Of a stretch of 64,000 nucleotides of DNA, positions 9,937 to 22,632 are shown one piece after another (position 1 is the first letter of the stretch; every line of letters begins with the position of its first letter). Both the position numbers and the translations under genes were made by a program. The stretch spans positions 434,001 to 498,000 of the forward strand of contig NZ_OBEA01000001.1 in assembly GCF_900215355.1 (NCBI RefSeq). The letters are read 5' to 3'. The stretch comes from Pseudooceanicola antarcticus (GTDB lineage: Bacteria > Pseudomonadota > Alphaproteobacteria > Rhodobacterales > Rhodobacteraceae). The notes beneath the pieces were generated by a model, which saw nothing but the letters and a program-made list of their open reading frames with translations, did no database searches and was not told where the DNA came from.

Positions 9937-11028
9937 CTAGTTGGCCGCGATTTTCAGGTCGTCCAGGAGGTTTTTCAACAGCAGATAGTCCCCGGTGGCG
10001 TCGCAGGCGGGCATCGTGACATTCAGGTCATGGAAGCTGCCGAATTGCGCCTCGGCCACGTGGATCACCTGGCCGGTGACATCGCCGCCGCAATTGTCCT
10101 CGGTGACCTGCACCTCGACCGAAAGGTCGATGTCGCCGGCCTTGCGCGCGATCCCCAGCGGGAAGGAATAGACCTGCACCATCCGCGCCTGCGGCAGCTC
10201 GGGATTGCCCAACTGGGTCAGGAAGCCGCCTTCGCCGGTGGCGGCGACGGTGATGTCCTGCGGCGCGCCGGACCAGACGTGGCCCGGCTCTTCGTAGGCC
10301 GCGCCATATTCCAGCGCATGCAGCTCGAGCCCCGTCGCGCCCTGCCATTGAAGGACAGACCGGTCATAGAAGGCAAGAGAGCTGACCTCGGTATCGGCGC
10401 TGGCGCCTTCGCCGTCCTGGAAGACGGCAACGAAGATGGCGAACTCGGCCAGCGCCGGTACGGCGACCGAGAGCTGGCCCTCGTCATCGGTCAGCTCAGA
10501 AAAGACCATGCCTTCGTGATGGATGGCGACGCGCTCTCCGGCGTAGCAGGGGGCGGAAAGGCTGAGGTCCACCATGGCGGCGGCCTGGGATTCGGCGGTG
10601 AGGCTGATGGCGCATTCGTCCGAGGCCGTTTCGGCGGTGCCCTCGGGTGTGTCGCCCTCGGCGACGGGCAGCTCGGCCTGGGCCTGCAACAGCTGCGCCT
10701 GGCCACCGAAGTCCGCAGAGGCGGGATCGTTTTCCGGCAGGGTGACCGGAGAAGAGGTGAGCTCGATCTCGCGCAGGGCAAGCGGGGAGGTATCGAGCGC
10801 GGCCTGGGTCTCGGGCGCTTCGGGAAGGGCGGAGGCCACGGGGGCCTCGGCGGTCAGCTCGGTCACTGCGGGGGCTGCGGGCGCGGCGACGGCGGGCGTT
10901 GCGATGGCGACCGGGGCGGGGGAAGGCTGCCGCTGTTGCTGCATCACGAAGCCGGCAGATCCCGCCACGGCGAGACCGGCCCCCGAATAGGCGACCATCT
11001 TGATCAATGCAGCCTTGGCGATCGGCAT
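9937..11028 (-). CDS. Unrecognised envelope protein with N-terminal anchor
   Basis: No family was recognised. The 363-aa product starts with a short charged end and a hydrophobic segment (about residues 9-27, KMVAYSGAGLAVAGSAGFVM), followed by an Ala/Pro/Glu-rich linker to about residue 120, then a mixed domain with a Cys pair-like distribution (single cysteines near 129, 146, 327 and 353). The start at 11028 is set by GGAGGG 7 nt upstream; an in-frame ATG 24 codons earlier lacks support. It precedes the binding protein/OmpA gene by 22 nt, so the two may act together at the cell envelope. Confidence 0.75.
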   Translation of the reverse strand: MPIAKAALIKMVAYSGAGLAVAGSAGFVMQQQRQPSPAPVAIATPAVAAPAAPAVTELTAEAPVASALPEAPETQAALDTSPLALREIELTSSPVTLPENDPASADFGGQAQLLQAQAELPVAEGDTPEGTAETASDECAISLTAESQAAAMVDLSLSAPCYAGERVAIHHEGMVFSELTDDEGQLSVAVPALAEFAIFVAVFQDGEGASADTEVSSLAFYDRSVLQWQGATGLELHALEYGAAYEEPGHVWSGAPQDITVAATGEGGFLTQLGNPELPQARMVQVYSFPLGIARKAGDIDLSVEVQVTEDNCGGDVTGQVIHVAEAQFGSFHDLNVTMPACDATGDYLLLKNLLDDLKIAAN

Positions 11029-11158
11029 TCTGAACCCTCCTGCGCTTGCACAAGCATTGCGGCGGATTCTGTCACAGGTGTGGCGCCTTGGGGGAGTCAA
11101 TCAGGCGCGAGGCCCGGATCAACTCCCCCGGAAGGCGTTAGAGCCTGTCAGAGCGCGC

Positions 11159-13897
<2,739 letters not shown>

Positions 13898-14071
13898 GAT
13901 CTACTTTCCGCTTCCTGACGCCATCGTGTGGCAGGGGCCTGTTGTATGCTGCCCTTACGACCCTTACACAGAGCCGGAAAGGCCGCCGAGCCCTTTGCCA
14001 TAAGGCGATGTAGTAGGCGGACCCAGCAGTGTCAACGCCACGCACCCGCGTGGAAAACCGGAGGAAATTCC

Positions 14072-14977
14072 ATGTTGCATCGTCTCACCCTTGCTGCCGC
14101 GCTGGCGCTCGGCCTTCCTGCTCAACTCATGGCAGAAGAAGGTCAGGCCACGGCACCCGCCCCGGCAGGCGATGCGCTGGTCGTCGAGGGGCCCATCACG
14201 CTCTCCACGGTGCTGGCCAAGGTCGGCGAAACCGAGATTACCATGGGCCATGTGATCGCCGCGCAGATCGAGGCGCCCGATCCCTACAACCAGATGCCCC
14301 TGGGCCAGATCGGCGCTCCGCTGCTGCAGCAGCTGGTGCAGCAAGAGACCCTGCGCCAGCAGTACGAAGGCGAAATGGCCAAGGCCTCGGCCCTGCTGCT
14401 GGACAATACCGAGCGCAGGCTGATGGCAACCGATGCCATGCTGCAACACCTCAATGCGACGATCACCGAAGAGCGCATCCAGGCCGAGTTCGAAGAGCGC
14501 TACCCCGAGGATGCCTCCGGCCCGACCGAATACAATGCCTCGCATATCCTGGTCGAGACCGAGGAAGAGGCCAAGGCGCTCCTCGAGCGTCTCGAGGACG
14601 GCGAGGATTTCGCCAAGCTGGCGCGTGACGAATCCACCGGTCCCTCGGGTCCCAACGGCGGCCAGCTGGGCTGGTTCACCCCCGACCGCATGGTGAAGCC
14701 CTTCGGCGATGCGCTGATCGAGATGGAGCCGGGCACCGTCTCTGCGCCGGTGCAGACGCAATTCGGCTGGCATGTCATCCAGCTGAACGAAACCCGCGAG
14801 CGCAAGCCCGAGCTGGCCGAGGTCCGTGACGAGATCGTCGCCGCGCTGCAGGAAAGCGAAAGCACGGCCTATCTTGACGAACTCACCGCAAACTCCGATT
14901 CCTCGGTTGCCGACTTCGGGTCCCTCGACCTGAGCCAAGCGTCGGTCATGCCGCTTTATCAGGAACTTCAGGAGTAA
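14072..14977 (+). CDS. Periplasmic parvulin-type peptidyl-prolyl isomerase
   Basis: A 301-aa exported folding helper. The signal peptide covers residues 1-21 (cleavage after LMA). A SurA-like helical region precedes the parvulin domain at about 153-241 (ASHILVETEEEAKALL, STGPSGPNGGQLGWF, VQTQFGWHVIQL). The ATG at 14072 has GGAGGA 6 nt upstream; a longer in-frame extension back to 13928 would destroy the signal peptide. argJ begins 6 nt after the stop, so the genes are one operon. The secA-parvulin-argJ-mutT arrangement recurs in Rhodobacteraceae as far as I recall. Confidence 0.92.
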   Translation: MLHRLTLAAALALGLPAQLMAEEGQATAPAPAGDALVVEGPITLSTVLAKVGETEITMGHVIAAQIEAPDPYNQMPLGQIGAPLLQQLVQQETLRQQYEGEMAKASALLLDNTERRLMATDAMLQHLNATITEERIQAEFEERYPEDASGPTEYNASHILVETEEEAKALLERLEDGEDFAKLARDESTGPSGPNGGQLGWFTPDRMVKPFGDALIEMEPGTVSAPVQTQFGWHVIQLNETRERKPELAEVRDEIVAALQESESTAYLDELTANSDSSVADFGSLDLSQASVMPLYQELQE

Positions 14978-14983
14978 TCCCCC

Positions 14984-16210
14984 GTGGGCAAGTATCCGAC
15001 CTCTCCACTGGCGCCTGCCGCCTTTCCCGCGCTGCCCGTCATCGACGGCGTGCGCTTCGCAACGGTAGAGGCCGGCGTCCGATACAAGGGACGCCGGGAC
15101 GTGATGCTTGCCCTGCTGGACGAGGGCAGCGTGATGGCGGGCGTTTTCACGCGCTCCGCCACCCGTGCCGCCCCCGTGCTGGATTGCCAGGCCAAGATCG
15201 GCCTTGATGGCAGCGGCCCCGCTGCCATCGTCGTCAACTCGGGCAACGCCAATGCCTTCACCGGCAAGAACGGCGTCACTGCCACCAAGGCCGTGACCCG
15301 GGCCGCCGCAGAGGCCCTGGGCCTCGATGAGGGGCGGGTCTTCACCTCGTCCACCGGCGTCATCGGCGAGCCGCTGCCGCATGAGCGCGTCACCGCCAAG
15401 CTCGGAGAGCTGAAGGAGGCGCTGGACCCCGGCAAAATCGAGGAAGCCGCCCGCGCCATCATGACCACCGACACCTTCCCCAAGGGCGCCTCTGCCGAGG
15501 TGATGGTGGATGGCAAGACGGTGAAGATCGCCGGGATCGCCAAGGGATCGGGCATGATCGCGCCGGATATGGCGACGATGCTGGTCTATGTCTTCACCGA
15601 TGCCGTGGTCGAACGCTCGGTGCTGCAGGACATGCTCAGCACGCTGACCGATGTGACCTTCAACTGCATCACCGTGGACAGCGACACCTCGACGTCGGAC
15701 ACGCTCCTGATGGGCGCCACCGGCACCTCGGGTGCCCGCGTCACCGCCGAGAGCACCGCCTTCATCGACGCCCTGCGCGGCGTGATGCTGGACCTGGCGC
15801 ACCAGGTGGTGAAGGACGGCGAGGGGGCCACCAAGTTCGTCGAGGTCCATGTCTCGGGCGCGGCCTCGGACGCCGACGCCAAGACCCATGCCATGGCCAT
15901 CGCCAATTCTCCCCTGATCAAGACCGCCATCGCCGGTGAGGACCCCAACTGGGGCCGCGTCGTCATGGCCATCGGCAAGAGCGGCGCCGCCGCCGACCGC
16001 GATCTGCTGTCGATCCGCTTCGGCGACGTGCTGGTCGCCGAGAACGGCTGGGTCAGCCCGGATTACCGCGAAGAGCAGGGCGCCGCGCTGATGAAGCAGC
16101 AGGAGATCACCATCTCGGTCGATCTGGGCCTTGGTGGCGGCACCGCCACGGTCTGGACCTGCGACCTGACCCACGGCTACATCTCGATCAACGCGGATTA
16201 CCGCTCGTGA
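14984..16210 (+). CDS. argJ: Bifunctional ornithine acetyltransferase / N-acetylglutamate synthase
   Basis: Transfers acetyl from N-acetylornithine to glutamate in the cyclic arginine pathway; some members also make N-acetylglutamate from acetyl-CoA. The 408-aa precursor cleaves itself at the conserved Ala197-Thr198 bond within MATML, preceded by AKGSGMIAPD, giving alpha and beta chains. The start is GTG at 14984, 6 nt after the parvulin stop. The stop overlaps the GTG start of mutT by 4 nt. argG, a later step of the same pathway, is at 44.5 kb. Confidence 0.98.
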   Translation: MGKYPTSPLAPAAFPALPVIDGVRFATVEAGVRYKGRRDVMLALLDEGSVMAGVFTRSATRAAPVLDCQAKIGLDGSGPAAIVVNSGNANAFTGKNGVTATKAVTRAAAEALGLDEGRVFTSSTGVIGEPLPHERVTAKLGELKEALDPGKIEEAARAIMTTDTFPKGASAEVMVDGKTVKIAGIAKGSGMIAPDMATMLVYVFTDAVVERSVLQDMLSTLTDVTFNCITVDSDTSTSDTLLMGATGTSGARVTAESTAFIDALRGVMLDLAHQVVKDGEGATKFVEVHVSGAASDADAKTHAMAIANSPLIKTAIAGEDPNWGRVVMAIGKSGAAADRDLLSIRFGDVLVAENGWVSPDYREEQGAALMKQQEITISVDLGLGGGTATVWTCDLTHGYISINADYRS

Positions 16211-16611
16211 GCAAGAAGATCATCCTCGTCTCTGCCGTCGCCCTGATCGACGTCGACGGGCGCGTGCTGCTCGCACAGCGCCCCGAGGGCAAATCCATGG
16301 CCGGCCTCTGGGAGTTTCCCGGAGGCAAGGTCGAGGCCGGAGAGACGCCGGAAGCGGCCCTGATCCGCGAGCTTCAGGAAGAGCTGGGCATCGACACCTG
16401 GGCCTCTTGCCTGGCGCCGCTGACCTTCGCCAGCCACAGCTACGATGACTTCCACCTGCTCATGCCGCTCTTTGCCTGCCGCAAGTGGCAGGGGGTGCCG
16501 CAGCCGAAGGAAGGCCAGACCCTGGCCTGGGCGCGCGGCAATGAGCTGCGCAACTACCCGATGCCCCCGGCAGATATCCCTCTGATCCCCTTGCTGCGCG
16601 ACTGGCTCTAG
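16207..16611 (+). CDS. mutT: MutT-type Nudix hydrolase (8-oxo-dGTP diphosphatase)
   Basis: A 134-aa Nudix hydrolase likely to clear oxidised guanine nucleotides. The Nudix box G-x5-E-x7-REUXEEXGU is complete at residues 40-62 (G40, E46, R54, E55, E58, E59). The WEFPGGK and late W-rich portion fit MutT. The GTG start overlaps the argJ TGA (GTGA), so translation is coupled to argJ. Confidence 0.93.
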   Translation: MSKKIILVSAVALIDVDGRVLLAQRPEGKSMAGLWEFPGGKVEAGETPEAALIRELQEELGIDTWASCLAPLTFASHSYDDFHLLMPLFACRKWQGVPQPKEGQTLAWARGNELRNYPMPPADIPLIPLLRDWL

Positions 16612-16905
16612 GCGAATCACCTTTCCAGACGGCTGCGGATGGTTCCTCACCGCCCGCGAAGCTGCCGGTAGGTCAGCCCATTTAATAGACATGTCAGAGA
16701 GATACTGCGGGCGCGATAGGCAGATTCCCCCGGTGACCACCAAGTCATTTTGCCGCGACGCAGCGAGTTTTCCGCGCTGCGGCGACGAATTGTGCGTTTT
16801 TTGTGTCAAAAGCCTGAAGCTTGCGTAATTTTTGGATGCTCTACTAACAAATCGTGGGGTATAAATGAGTCAGATGTAAATTTCTGGAATGGGAAGGGGA
16901 CTACC
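16612..16905. other. Spacer between mutT and a small gene
   Basis: About 290 nt with no convincing gene. The last 100 nt are AT-rich and must carry the promoter of the 46-aa gene; TATAAA at 16860-16865 and TACTAA at 16842-16847 are possible -10 elements but no matching -35 at standard spacing is convincing. Confidence 0.45.
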
Positions 16906-17046
16906 ATGCTGAAGACCATCACTCTCGGTACCTGCGTTTCCGTGCAGGGCACCTTCGTCCGCGCTCTTCCGAACGGCAAAGTCGAAGTCCGTGTCGGCCA
17001 GCAACTCTTCACCGGCTCGCCGGTGTCGCAGACCGCCGCCGCCTGA
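16906..17046 (+). CDS. Small unrecognised 46-aa protein
   Basis: The frame starts MLKTITLGTCVSVQGTFVRA and ends with SQTAAA, followed by a good intrinsic terminator 27 nt downstream. The Shine-Dalgarno GGGAAGGGGA lies 8 nt or so before the ATG at 16906. The sequence is compact with alternating hydrophobic residues (GKVEVRVGQQLFTG) that suggest a small beta-rich fold. No membrane segment. I do not recognise the family. An in-frame upstream ATG at 16750 exists but crosses non-coding-looking sequence. Confidence 0.7.
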   Translation: MLKTITLGTCVSVQGTFVRALPNGKVEVRVGQQLFTGSPVSQTAAA

Positions 17047-17073
17047 GCTGCGATCAGACGACCAAGTTGAAGG

Positions 17074-17098
17074 AGCGGTCCCCCGGGGCCGCTTTTTC
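17074..17098 (+). terminator. Intrinsic terminator of the 46-aa gene
   Basis: AGCGGTCC pairs with GGGCCGCT (one G-T pair) around a short C/G loop, followed by TTTTTCTTT. Confidence 0.85.
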
Positions 17099-17170
17099 TT
17101 TGTCCGGTCAACACCGGCACCTTGGCAGATCGGGCCCAGAGTGGGCCCGCCGCCCGACCAGGGCACAACG

Positions 17171-17202
17171 AAAAAGGCCGGCCCCAGGGGGACCGGCCTT
17201 TC
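17171..17202 (-). terminator. Intrinsic terminator of the rimP-nusA-infB operon
   Basis: AAGGCCGG at 17174-17181 pairs with CCGGCCTT at 17193-17200, with CCCC/GGGG extending the stem. On the minus strand the T tract TTTTT follows. It lies about 20 nt beyond the infB stop. Confidence 0.88.
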
Positions 17203-17223
17203 GCTTGTCGCTTGGCGCGGGGG

Positions 17224-19719
17224 TCAGAGCTTCCGCTCGACCTCTTCGCGCTCGAAGATCTCGATGACATCGCCGGGGCGGATGTCTTCGTAGTTCTCGA
17301 AGGCCATGCCGCATTCCTGGCCCGAGATGACTTCCGACACCTCGTCCTTGAAGCGCTTCAGGGTCTTCAGCGTACCTTCGTGGATCACCACGTCGTCGCG
17401 CAGCAGGCGGACACCGGCAGAGCGGCGGGCCACACCTTCGGTGACCAGACAGCCTGCGACCTTGCCGACGTTGGACACCTTGAAGACATCCTTGATCGCG
17501 GCGTAGCCGATGAAGTTCTCGCGGATCTCGTTGCTGAGCAGGCCGGAGGCCGCTGCCTTCACGTCGTCCACGAGGTCGTAGATCACGCTGTAGTAGCGGA
17601 TCTCGACGCCCTTCTGGTTGGCGCTGTTACGGGCCGGAGCATTGGCACGCACGTTGAAGCCGATGACCGGGCAACCCGAGGCTTCGGCCAGGCCCACGTC
17701 GGTTTCGGTGATGGCACCGACGCCGTAGTGGATGACCCGCACGCGGACCTCGTCGTTGCCGACCTTTTCCAGGGCCTGCACGATGGCTTCGGCAGAACCC
17801 TGCACGTCGGCCTTCACGATGACCGGCAGCTCGGCGACGTTCTCGTCGGCCTTGGCCTTGGCCATCAGCTGTTCCAGCGAGGTGCCGGCGCCGACCGCCG
17901 CGGATTTCTCCTTGGCGACGTTGTGGCGGTACTCGGCGATCTCGCGGGCCTGGGCTTCGGTCTCGGTCACGTTGAGCACGTCACCGGCCTCGGGCGTGCC
18001 GTTCAGACCCAGCACCTCGACGGGCACCGACGGACCGGCTTCCTTGACGCGTTCACCCTTGTCGTTCACCAGCGCACGGACCTTGCCGTACTGCTCGCCG
18101 ACGACGAAGATGTCACCCTGGCGCAGCGTACCGGTCTGGACCAGCACGGTGGCGACGGGGCCACGGCCCACGTCCAGCTGAGCCTCGATCACGGCGCCCT
18201 GGGCGGCACGATCGGGGTTGGCCTTCAGTTCCAGGATCTCGGACTGCAGCGCGATGGCTTCCAGCAGCTCGTCCAGGCCCTTGCCGGTCAGGGCAGAAAC
18301 CTCGACGTCCTGTACGTCGCCCGACATCTTCTCGACGATCACCTCGTGCTGCAGCAGCTCCGCACGGACCTTGTCCGGGTCGGCGGCAGGCTTGTCGCAC
18401 TTGTTGATCGCCACGATCATCGGAACACCGGCAGCCTTGGCGTGGTTGATGGCTTCGATGGTCTGCGGCATGACCGAGTCATCCGCCGCCACCACCAGCA
18501 CCACGATATCCGTCACCTGGGCACCACGGGAGCGCATCGAGGTGAAGGCCGCGTGGCCGGGGGTGTCGAGGAACGACAGGACGGCGCCGCTCTCGGTGGT
18601 GACCTGGTAGGCGCCGATATGCTGGGTGATGCCACCGGCTTCGCCGGCAACCACCTTGGCATCGCGGATCGCATCCAGCAGCGAGGTCTTGCCGTGGTCG
18701 ACGTGACCCATGATCGTGATGACCGGCGGGCGGCTCTTCAGATCTTCGGGCTTGTCCTCTTCCGCCTTGATGACGTCTTCGACGTCGGCATCCGAGACAC
18801 GCTGCACCTTGTGGCCGAATTCCTCGATGATGAGTTCGGCGGTATCGGCGTCGATGGTCTGGTTCTGGGTCACCATCATGCCGTTCTGCATGAGGGCCTT
18901 GACCACATCGGCGACACGCTCGGCCATACGGTTGGCCAGCTCGGAGACCACGATGGTCTCGGGCAGCTGAACGTCGCGCACGACCTTCTCGCGGTTGACG
19001 GGGCCGCCCATGGCTTTCTGACGGGCACGCTCCTGCTTCCGCTTCATCGCGGCCAGGGACTTCTGACGGCCGCCTTCGCCACCGGACAGAGCCTGGTTCA
19101 GCGTCAGCTTGCCGGAGCGACGGCCATCGTCGCGGCCCTTGCCACGACCACCGCGGTCGTCACGTTCCTTGCGCTCGGGCACGGCACCACCGGCGGGCTT
19201 GGCACGAGCCGGACCCTTGGCGGCGCGGCCGGCGTCGTCGCCGGGGGCGGCGGCAGGGGCAGCAGCGGCAGTCGCGGCACGCTTGGCGGCCTCGGCCTCC
19301 TCGCGGCGCTTGCGCTCTTCCTCTTCGGCCTTCGCCTTGGCCTTTTCCTCGGCCTCGCGCTGCTCACGCTCTTTCAGCTCCGCCGCTTCGCGACGACGCT
19401 GGCGCTCTTCTTCGCGCTCTTTCTCTTCGCGGGCGCGGCGTTCGGCCTCTTCAGACTCGCGCGCCTTGGCAGCTGCAACGGCCTTCAGGCGACGTTCCAT
19501 CTCGGCATCGGTGATGCCCTTGGGGCGCTTGTTGGGATCACCCAGCGCCGCATTGCCACCAGATTTGCCCGAGCCCGGCTTGGGCACGACAACGCGTTTG
19601 CGCTTCGTCACCACTTCGACGTTCTTGGTGCGGCCGTGGCTGAAGCTCTGCTTCACGTTCCCAGCACGGGGACCGCCGCCTCGAACACCCAGAGTCTTCT
19701 TACCGTCGTTGTCGCTCAT
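17224..19719 (-). CDS. infB: Translation initiation factor IF-2
   Basis: GTPase that places initiator tRNA on the 30S subunit and promotes subunit joining. The 831-aa protein has a long charged Arg/Glu/Ala-rich N-terminal region (about 70-240), the IF2N segment, and a G domain with GHVDHGKT at residues 338-345, DTPGH and NKCD motifs, then the C-terminal beta-barrel domains. It is the last gene of the operon, 43 nt after the ylxR-like gene. Confidence 0.99.
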   Translation of the reverse strand: MSDNDGKKTLGVRGGGPRAGNVKQSFSHGRTKNVEVVTKRKRVVVPKPGSGKSGGNAALGDPNKRPKGITDAEMERRLKAVAAAKARESEEAERRAREEKEREEERQRRREAAELKEREQREAEEKAKAKAEEEERKRREEAEAAKRAATAAAAPAAAPGDDAGRAAKGPARAKPAGGAVPERKERDDRGGRGKGRDDGRRSGKLTLNQALSGGEGGRQKSLAAMKRKQERARQKAMGGPVNREKVVRDVQLPETIVVSELANRMAERVADVVKALMQNGMMVTQNQTIDADTAELIIEEFGHKVQRVSDADVEDVIKAEEDKPEDLKSRPPVITIMGHVDHGKTSLLDAIRDAKVVAGEAGGITQHIGAYQVTTESGAVLSFLDTPGHAAFTSMRSRGAQVTDIVVLVVAADDSVMPQTIEAINHAKAAGVPMIVAINKCDKPAADPDKVRAELLQHEVIVEKMSGDVQDVEVSALTGKGLDELLEAIALQSEILELKANPDRAAQGAVIEAQLDVGRGPVATVLVQTGTLRQGDIFVVGEQYGKVRALVNDKGERVKEAGPSVPVEVLGLNGTPEAGDVLNVTETEAQAREIAEYRHNVAKEKSAAVGAGTSLEQLMAKAKADENVAELPVIVKADVQGSAEAIVQALEKVGNDEVRVRVIHYGVGAITETDVGLAEASGCPVIGFNVRANAPARNSANQKGVEIRYYSVIYDLVDDVKAAASGLLSNEIRENFIGYAAIKDVFKVSNVGKVAGCLVTEGVARRSAGVRLLRDDVVIHEGTLKTLKRFKDEVSEVISGQECGMAFENYEDIRPGDVIEIFEREEVERKL

Positions 19720-19762
19720 ATGGCTAATCTTCCTTTCAGACGGGACCCTCCCGCCTCATGCG

Positions 19763-20353
19763 TCAGGCACGCAGGCCTTTAAGCCTTGCGGCCTCCTCTA
19801 CAACACGTTTGCTCAAACCGCCAGTTCCTAAGGCGGCGTGTATGACAGTTTCCCTGCCGAAGGCCAAGCCCAGCTCATTCGCGGTGAGCCAGCCGATGAA
19901 ATTGCCCCGGTAGGGGGTCGAGAGCTTGGACTTGCCGCGCTCGGACCCGTCGCTGGCCTGGATGAGGGTCGAAGCCTCTTCCTTGGCCAACATATCTTTC
20001 ACTTTCTCGTACCCGGCGACCGCATCGCCGGACTTGCGCGCCAGAGCCAGAAGCTCGCAGACCCGTTTGGCCTGAAGGCCCTCGACCATGTCGGCCAGGC
20101 CTTCCGGCACCGTGACCTGCGTCTTCGCAGAGCGCGAAAACAGCTTCTTCTTCGCCGCCGTCTCGATCGCCTCGCGGGTGGACGAGACCCAGATGCCGCG
20201 ACCGGGCAGCTTGCCTGCCAGATCCGGGAACACCTGGCCCTCGGGCCCGACGACGAAGCGGATCAGGCCGCTCTTCGGTGCGACCTCACCCGTGACGATG
20301 CACTTGCGATCGGGCCCATCGGCCCGATCCTTGTCCTTGCCGCCCCGGCTCAT
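19763..20353 (-). CDS. ylxR: YlxR (DUF448)-type RNA-binding protein
   Basis: A 196-aa protein with an N-terminal YlxR domain (RKCIVTGEVAPKSGLIRFV at residues 16-34, GRGIWV at 51-56) and a C-terminal L7Ae-like region (about 85-180), the two-domain form common in alphaproteobacteria. The place between nusA and infB is diagnostic. The ATG at 20353 has GGAGG 7 nt upstream, which rules out the longer frame overlapping nusA. YlxR homologues are linked to transcription or RNase P control; the role here is open. Confidence 0.92.
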   Translation of the reverse strand: MSRGGKDKDRADGPDRKCIVTGEVAPKSGLIRFVVGPEGQVFPDLAGKLPGRGIWVSSTREAIETAAKKKLFSRSAKTQVTVPEGLADMVEGLQAKRVCELLALARKSGDAVAGYEKVKDMLAKEEASTLIQASDGSERGKSKLSTPYRGNFIGWLTANELGLAFGRETVIHAALGTGGLSKRVVEEAARLKGLRA

Positions 20354-20375
20354 TGGCGCGCCTCCGATCCCGGTC

Positions 20376-22007
20376 TCAGACCTCGGCCTCAGGGGCATCG
20401 CCCTCTTCGCCTTCGGTCACTTCCAGCTCTTCCACGTCGGGCTCCAGCTCGGAGGGATCGACCCAGCCCAGCAGAACGCGGGCGGTCATCACCAGTTGCT
20501 GGGCTTCTTCCAGCGAAACGTCGAACTTTTCGAGCAGGCCTTCGTCCTTGATCCGCTCGCCGTTCACCGTGGTCCAGCCGCCGGCCAGTTCCCAGTCGGC
20601 GCAGGTGGCGAAGTCTTCCAGCGTCTTCACGCCGTCTTCGGCCAGGGCCTCTACCATCTGGGGGGTCAGGCCGTCGAATTCAATGAGGCTGTCCTCTGCA
20701 CCCATCTCGCGGGCGTGCTTGAGTGCGGCTTCGGCCTGGGCTTCCAGGAATTCGCGGGCACGGGTCTGCAGCTCCTGGGCGGTGTCCTCGTCGACACCGT
20801 CGATGACCAGCAATTCGTCCTGCTCGACATAGGCGACTTCTTCCAGGTTGGTGAAGCCCTCCGAAACCAGCAGCTGAGCGAAGAACTCGTCCAGGTCCAG
20901 GGTGTCCATGAACAGCTTGGTGCGGTCCTCGAACTCCTTCTGACGGCGGGCGGATTCCTCTTCCTCGGTCATGATGTCGATGTCGAGACCGGTCAGCTGC
21001 GACGCCAGGCGCACGTTCTGACCGCGACGGCCGATGGCCAGCGACAGCTGCTCTTCGGGCACCACGACCTCGATACGCTCGGCTTCCTCGTCCAGAACCA
21101 CCTTCGACACTTCGGCCGGCTGCAGTGCGTTCACGAGGAAGGTCGGCATGTCTTCCGACCACGGGATGATGTCGATCTTCTCGCCCTGCAGCTCGTTCAC
21201 CACGGCCTGCACGCGCGAACCGCGCATACCGACACAGGCGCCGACGGGGTCGATGGAGCCATCGTAGGAGATCACGGCGATCTTGGCGCGCGAGCCCGGA
21301 TCACGGGCCACGGCCTTGATCTCGATGATGCCGTCGTAGATCTCGGGCACTTCCATCTTGAACAGCTCGGCCATGAACTGCGGATCGGTACGGCTGAGGA
21401 AGATCTGCGGACCGCGGGTCTCGCGGCGCACATCCTTGATGTAGCAGCGGATACGGTCGTTCGGACGGTAGGCCTCGCGGCCGATCTTCTCGTTGCGGCG
21501 CAGGATGGCTTCGCCACGGCCCACGTCGACGATGACGTTGCCGTATTCCTCGCGCTTGACGACGCCGTTGATGATGGTGCCGGCGCGGTCCTTGAATTCG
21601 TCGTACTGGCGATCCCGTTCGGCTTCGCGGACCTTCTGCAGGATGACCTGCTTGGCCGACTGCGCGGCGATCCGGCCCATTTCGACCGGGGGCACTTCCT
21701 CGACGTAGGTGTCGCCGATCTGGGGATCGGCCATGTACTGCTTGGCCTGCTGGACGGTCATCTCGGCCTGGTAGTTCTCCAGCTCTTCATCCTCGACCAC
21801 GGTGCGGACGCGGGTGAAGGTGGCGCGGCCGGTCTTGCGGTCGATCGAGACACGGATGTCCATCTCGGCGCCGTAGCGGCTCTTTGCGGCGCGGGCGAGC
21901 GATTCTTCCATCGCCTCGACCACGAGACCGGGGTCGATCATCTTCTCGCGGGCCACGGCCTCGGCGGTTTGCAGCAGTTCAAGCTGGTTGGCAGAGGTGA
22001 TTGCCAT
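20376..22007 (-). CDS. nusA: Transcription termination/antitermination factor NusA
   Basis: RNA polymerase partner that modulates pausing, termination and rRNA antitermination. The 543-aa protein has the N-terminal polymerase-binding domain, an S1 domain (about 135-200), KH1 and KH2 domains (about 230-345; [18 protein letters not shown]), and a C-terminal repeat region with an acidic tail. The ATG follows the rimP stop after 2 nt. In E. coli NusA autoregulates this operon, which matters for the terminator found before rimP. Confidence 0.99.
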   Translation of the reverse strand: MAITSANQLELLQTAEAVAREKMIDPGLVVEAMEESLARAAKSRYGAEMDIRVSIDRKTGRATFTRVRTVVEDEELENYQAEMTVQQAKQYMADPQIGDTYVEEVPPVEMGRIAAQSAKQVILQKVREAERDRQYDEFKDRAGTIINGVVKREEYGNVIVDVGRGEAILRRNEKIGREAYRPNDRIRCYIKDVRRETRGPQIFLSRTDPQFMAELFKMEVPEIYDGIIEIKAVARDPGSRAKIAVISYDGSIDPVGACVGMRGSRVQAVVNELQGEKIDIIPWSEDMPTFLVNALQPAEVSKVVLDEEAERIEVVVPEEQLSLAIGRRGQNVRLASQLTGLDIDIMTEEEESARRQKEFEDRTKLFMDTLDLDEFFAQLLVSEGFTNLEEVAYVEQDELLVIDGVDEDTAQELQTRAREFLEAQAEAALKHAREMGAEDSLIEFDGLTPQMVEALAEDGVKTLEDFATCADWELAGGWTTVNGERIKDEGLLEKFDVSLEEAQQLVMTARVLLGWVDPSELEPDVEELEVTEGEEGDAPEAEV

Positions 22008-22009
22008 GG

Positions 22010-22594
22010 TCAGTCCTCCTGGGAACCGTTGTCGGTCTCGATTTCGTCGAAAGTCTCTTCGTCCAGAACGCCCGCTTTCTTGCGCGCCTTCAGCATTTCC
22101 TTGATCAGATCGTCGGTCAGCACCAGCTTGGCATCTGCCAGCCAGTCAAAGTTCAGACCCACGGTGACCTCTTCGCCCTGGTCCTCGATATTGACCAGAA
22201 CGTCCTGGTCCTCGATCCCCGCCAGAACGCCCTTGAAGCGCTTGCGGCCGCCGACCAGCTCGGCGGTTTCGATCTTGGCCTCGTAGCCTTCGTAGGTGTC
22301 GAAGTCCTTCAGCCGGGTCAGCGGCCGGTCGATCCCCGGAGAGGAGACCTCGAGGCTGTAGTTCTCGGTGATCGGGTCCTCGACATCCAGCACCGCGGAA
22401 ACGGCATTGGAGATCGCGGCACATTCGTCCACCTCGATCCCGCCATCCGGCCGCTCGGCCATGATCTGCAGGGTCTTGGTATTGCCGCCCATCAGGCGGA
22501 TGCGCACCAGCTCGAAGCCGAGGTCCTCGATAACGGGACCCACGATCTCGGCCAGGCGGCGGTCGATGGCGGTCTTGGCGATAAGGTCGGTCAT
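22010..22594 (-). CDS. rimP: Ribosome maturation factor RimP
   Basis: Assists 30S subunit maturation. The 194-aa protein has the typical N-terminal alpha/beta domain ([11 protein letters not shown]) and the signature [14 protein letters not shown]. The ATG at 22594 was chosen; a GTG at 22609 also is in frame but falls inside the loop-tail of the leader terminator. First gene of rimP-nusA-ylxR-infB. Confidence 0.96.
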   Translation of the reverse strand: MTDLIAKTAIDRRLAEIVGPVIEDLGFELVRIRLMGGNTKTLQIMAERPDGGIEVDECAAISNAVSAVLDVEDPITENYSLEVSSPGIDRPLTRLKDFDTYEGYEAKIETAELVGGRKRFKGVLAGIEDQDVLVNIEDQGEEVTVGLNFDWLADAKLVLTDDLIKEMLKARKKAGVLDEETFDEIETDNGSQED

Positions 22595-22609
22595 ATCGGA
22601 TCCGGGCAC

Positions 22610-22632
22610 AAAAAAACGGGCACGCGGCCCGT
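22610..22632 (-). terminator. Intrinsic terminator in the rimP leader (putative attenuator)
   Basis: On the minus strand ACGGGC pairs with GCCCGT around a 5-nt loop (CGCGT), followed directly by a run of seven Ts (22616-22610). It ends only 16 nt before the rimP ATG. The pip stop is 240 nt further upstream on the same strand, so the hairpin is either a distant pip terminator or a premature terminator in the rimP 5' leader. Confidence 0.75.

Noticed and set aside
13928-14071. N-terminal extension of the parvulin
   Set aside because: It would mask a clear signal peptide; the ATG at 14072 has a good ribosome site.
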